Assembly: GCF_029227915.1 (NCBI RefSeq)
Contig: NC_079875.1
Location: 10,973,001-11,033,000, forward strand
Direction: 5' to 3'
Source: Hydractinia symbiolongicarpus
Lineage: Eukaryota > Cnidaria > Hydrozoa > Anthoathecata > Hydractiniidae
Length of the DNA stretch: 60,000 nucleotides
Shown: in pieces, positions 59,871-60,000 of the stretch
Numbering within the stretch: position 1 is the first letter of the stretch
Layout of the letters: each line of letters starts with the position of its first letter
Program-made: the position numbers and the translations under genes
Notes under the pieces: model-generated
Databases searched by the model: none
What the model was told of the DNA's origin: nothing
Seen by the model: only the letters and a program-made list of their open reading frames with translations

Positions 59871-59930
59871 CCTCCCTAAGCACTGAAACGGGAGTAGTCG
59901 TATGTTCGAATCTCATTTTGGTAATATTTT
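59870..59930 (+). repeat. tRNA-like SINE fragment at window end
   Basis: Ggagtagtcgta then TGTTCGAATCTCATTTTGG resembles the B-box half of a tRNA-derived head. No A box seen. Confidence 0.35.
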
Positions 59931-60000
59931 TCTTTTTTTTTTCTTCGCTGTTATAAATTTTATTTTTTAAAATGAGTGTTCAAAAGCTTTATTTAACTAA

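Overview
The window is AT-rich animal nuclear DNA. Genes are split by many short GT-AG introns, intergenic sequence is full of small inverted-repeat (MITE-like) elements, tRNA-derived SINE heads and minisatellites, and there is no operon structure. A non-bilaterian invertebrate, most likely a cnidarian (perhaps a hydrozoan), fits best. That placement rests on overall character and gene content (an animal questin-oxidase-like gene, a PDCD7 orthologue, single-exon ankyrin/RING genes, Penelope, piggyBac and Tigger-type debris); no marker proves it.

Layout. 1-4909 (+): the 3' six coding exons of a PDCD7 / U11/U12-59K-like gene, whose 5' end lies left of the window. 6009-13368 (-): a complete nine-exon gene for a 417-residue questin oxidase-like (DUF4243) protein, reconstructed exon by exon with consistent phases. 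13.4-19.0 kb: no gene recognised; one small MITE and two short tandem arrays. 19.0-19.66 kb: a ~127-bp satellite-like array. 19.58-30.13 kb: a ~5.3-kb segment present twice in tandem. Each copy carries two tRNA-like sequences on the minus strand. The first ~2.43 kb of the copies looks identical, while the rest differs at a few percent.

30.4-36.2 kb: transposon-derived, with a ~0.5-kb inverted-repeat element, a 1.27-kb element with very long terminal inverted repeats built from an internal motif, two copies of a ~175-bp MITE, and a perfect 126-bp foldback. 38024-38848 (-) and 52653-53534 (+) are paralogous single-exon ankyrin-repeat genes. The first ends in an intact C3HC4 RING finger; in the second that end is replaced by an unrelated-looking Cys-rich tail.

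Between and beyond them lie a TTAA-flanked MITE (39.6 kb), a 12-bp minisatellite (41.67-41.93 kb), a decayed Penelope-like retroelement with RT and GIY-YIG remnants (42.1-42.9 kb), a TTAA-targeting inverted-repeat family with nested insertion (43.4, 50.1-51.9 and 54.9 kb), a degenerating ~125-bp tandem array (45.5-46.1 kb), and a TA-flanked Tigger/pogo element carrying a CENP-B-type HTH remnant and a nested repeat (48.1-49.1 kb). 55.5-60 kb holds only SINE fragments and simple repeats.

The genes show no sign of acting together. The PDCD7-like protein would serve the minor spliceosome, the DUF4243 protein an oxidative reaction of unknown substrate, and the ankyrin/RING protein probably ubiquitin transfer. 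All translations, splice sites and repeat comparisons were made by eye.
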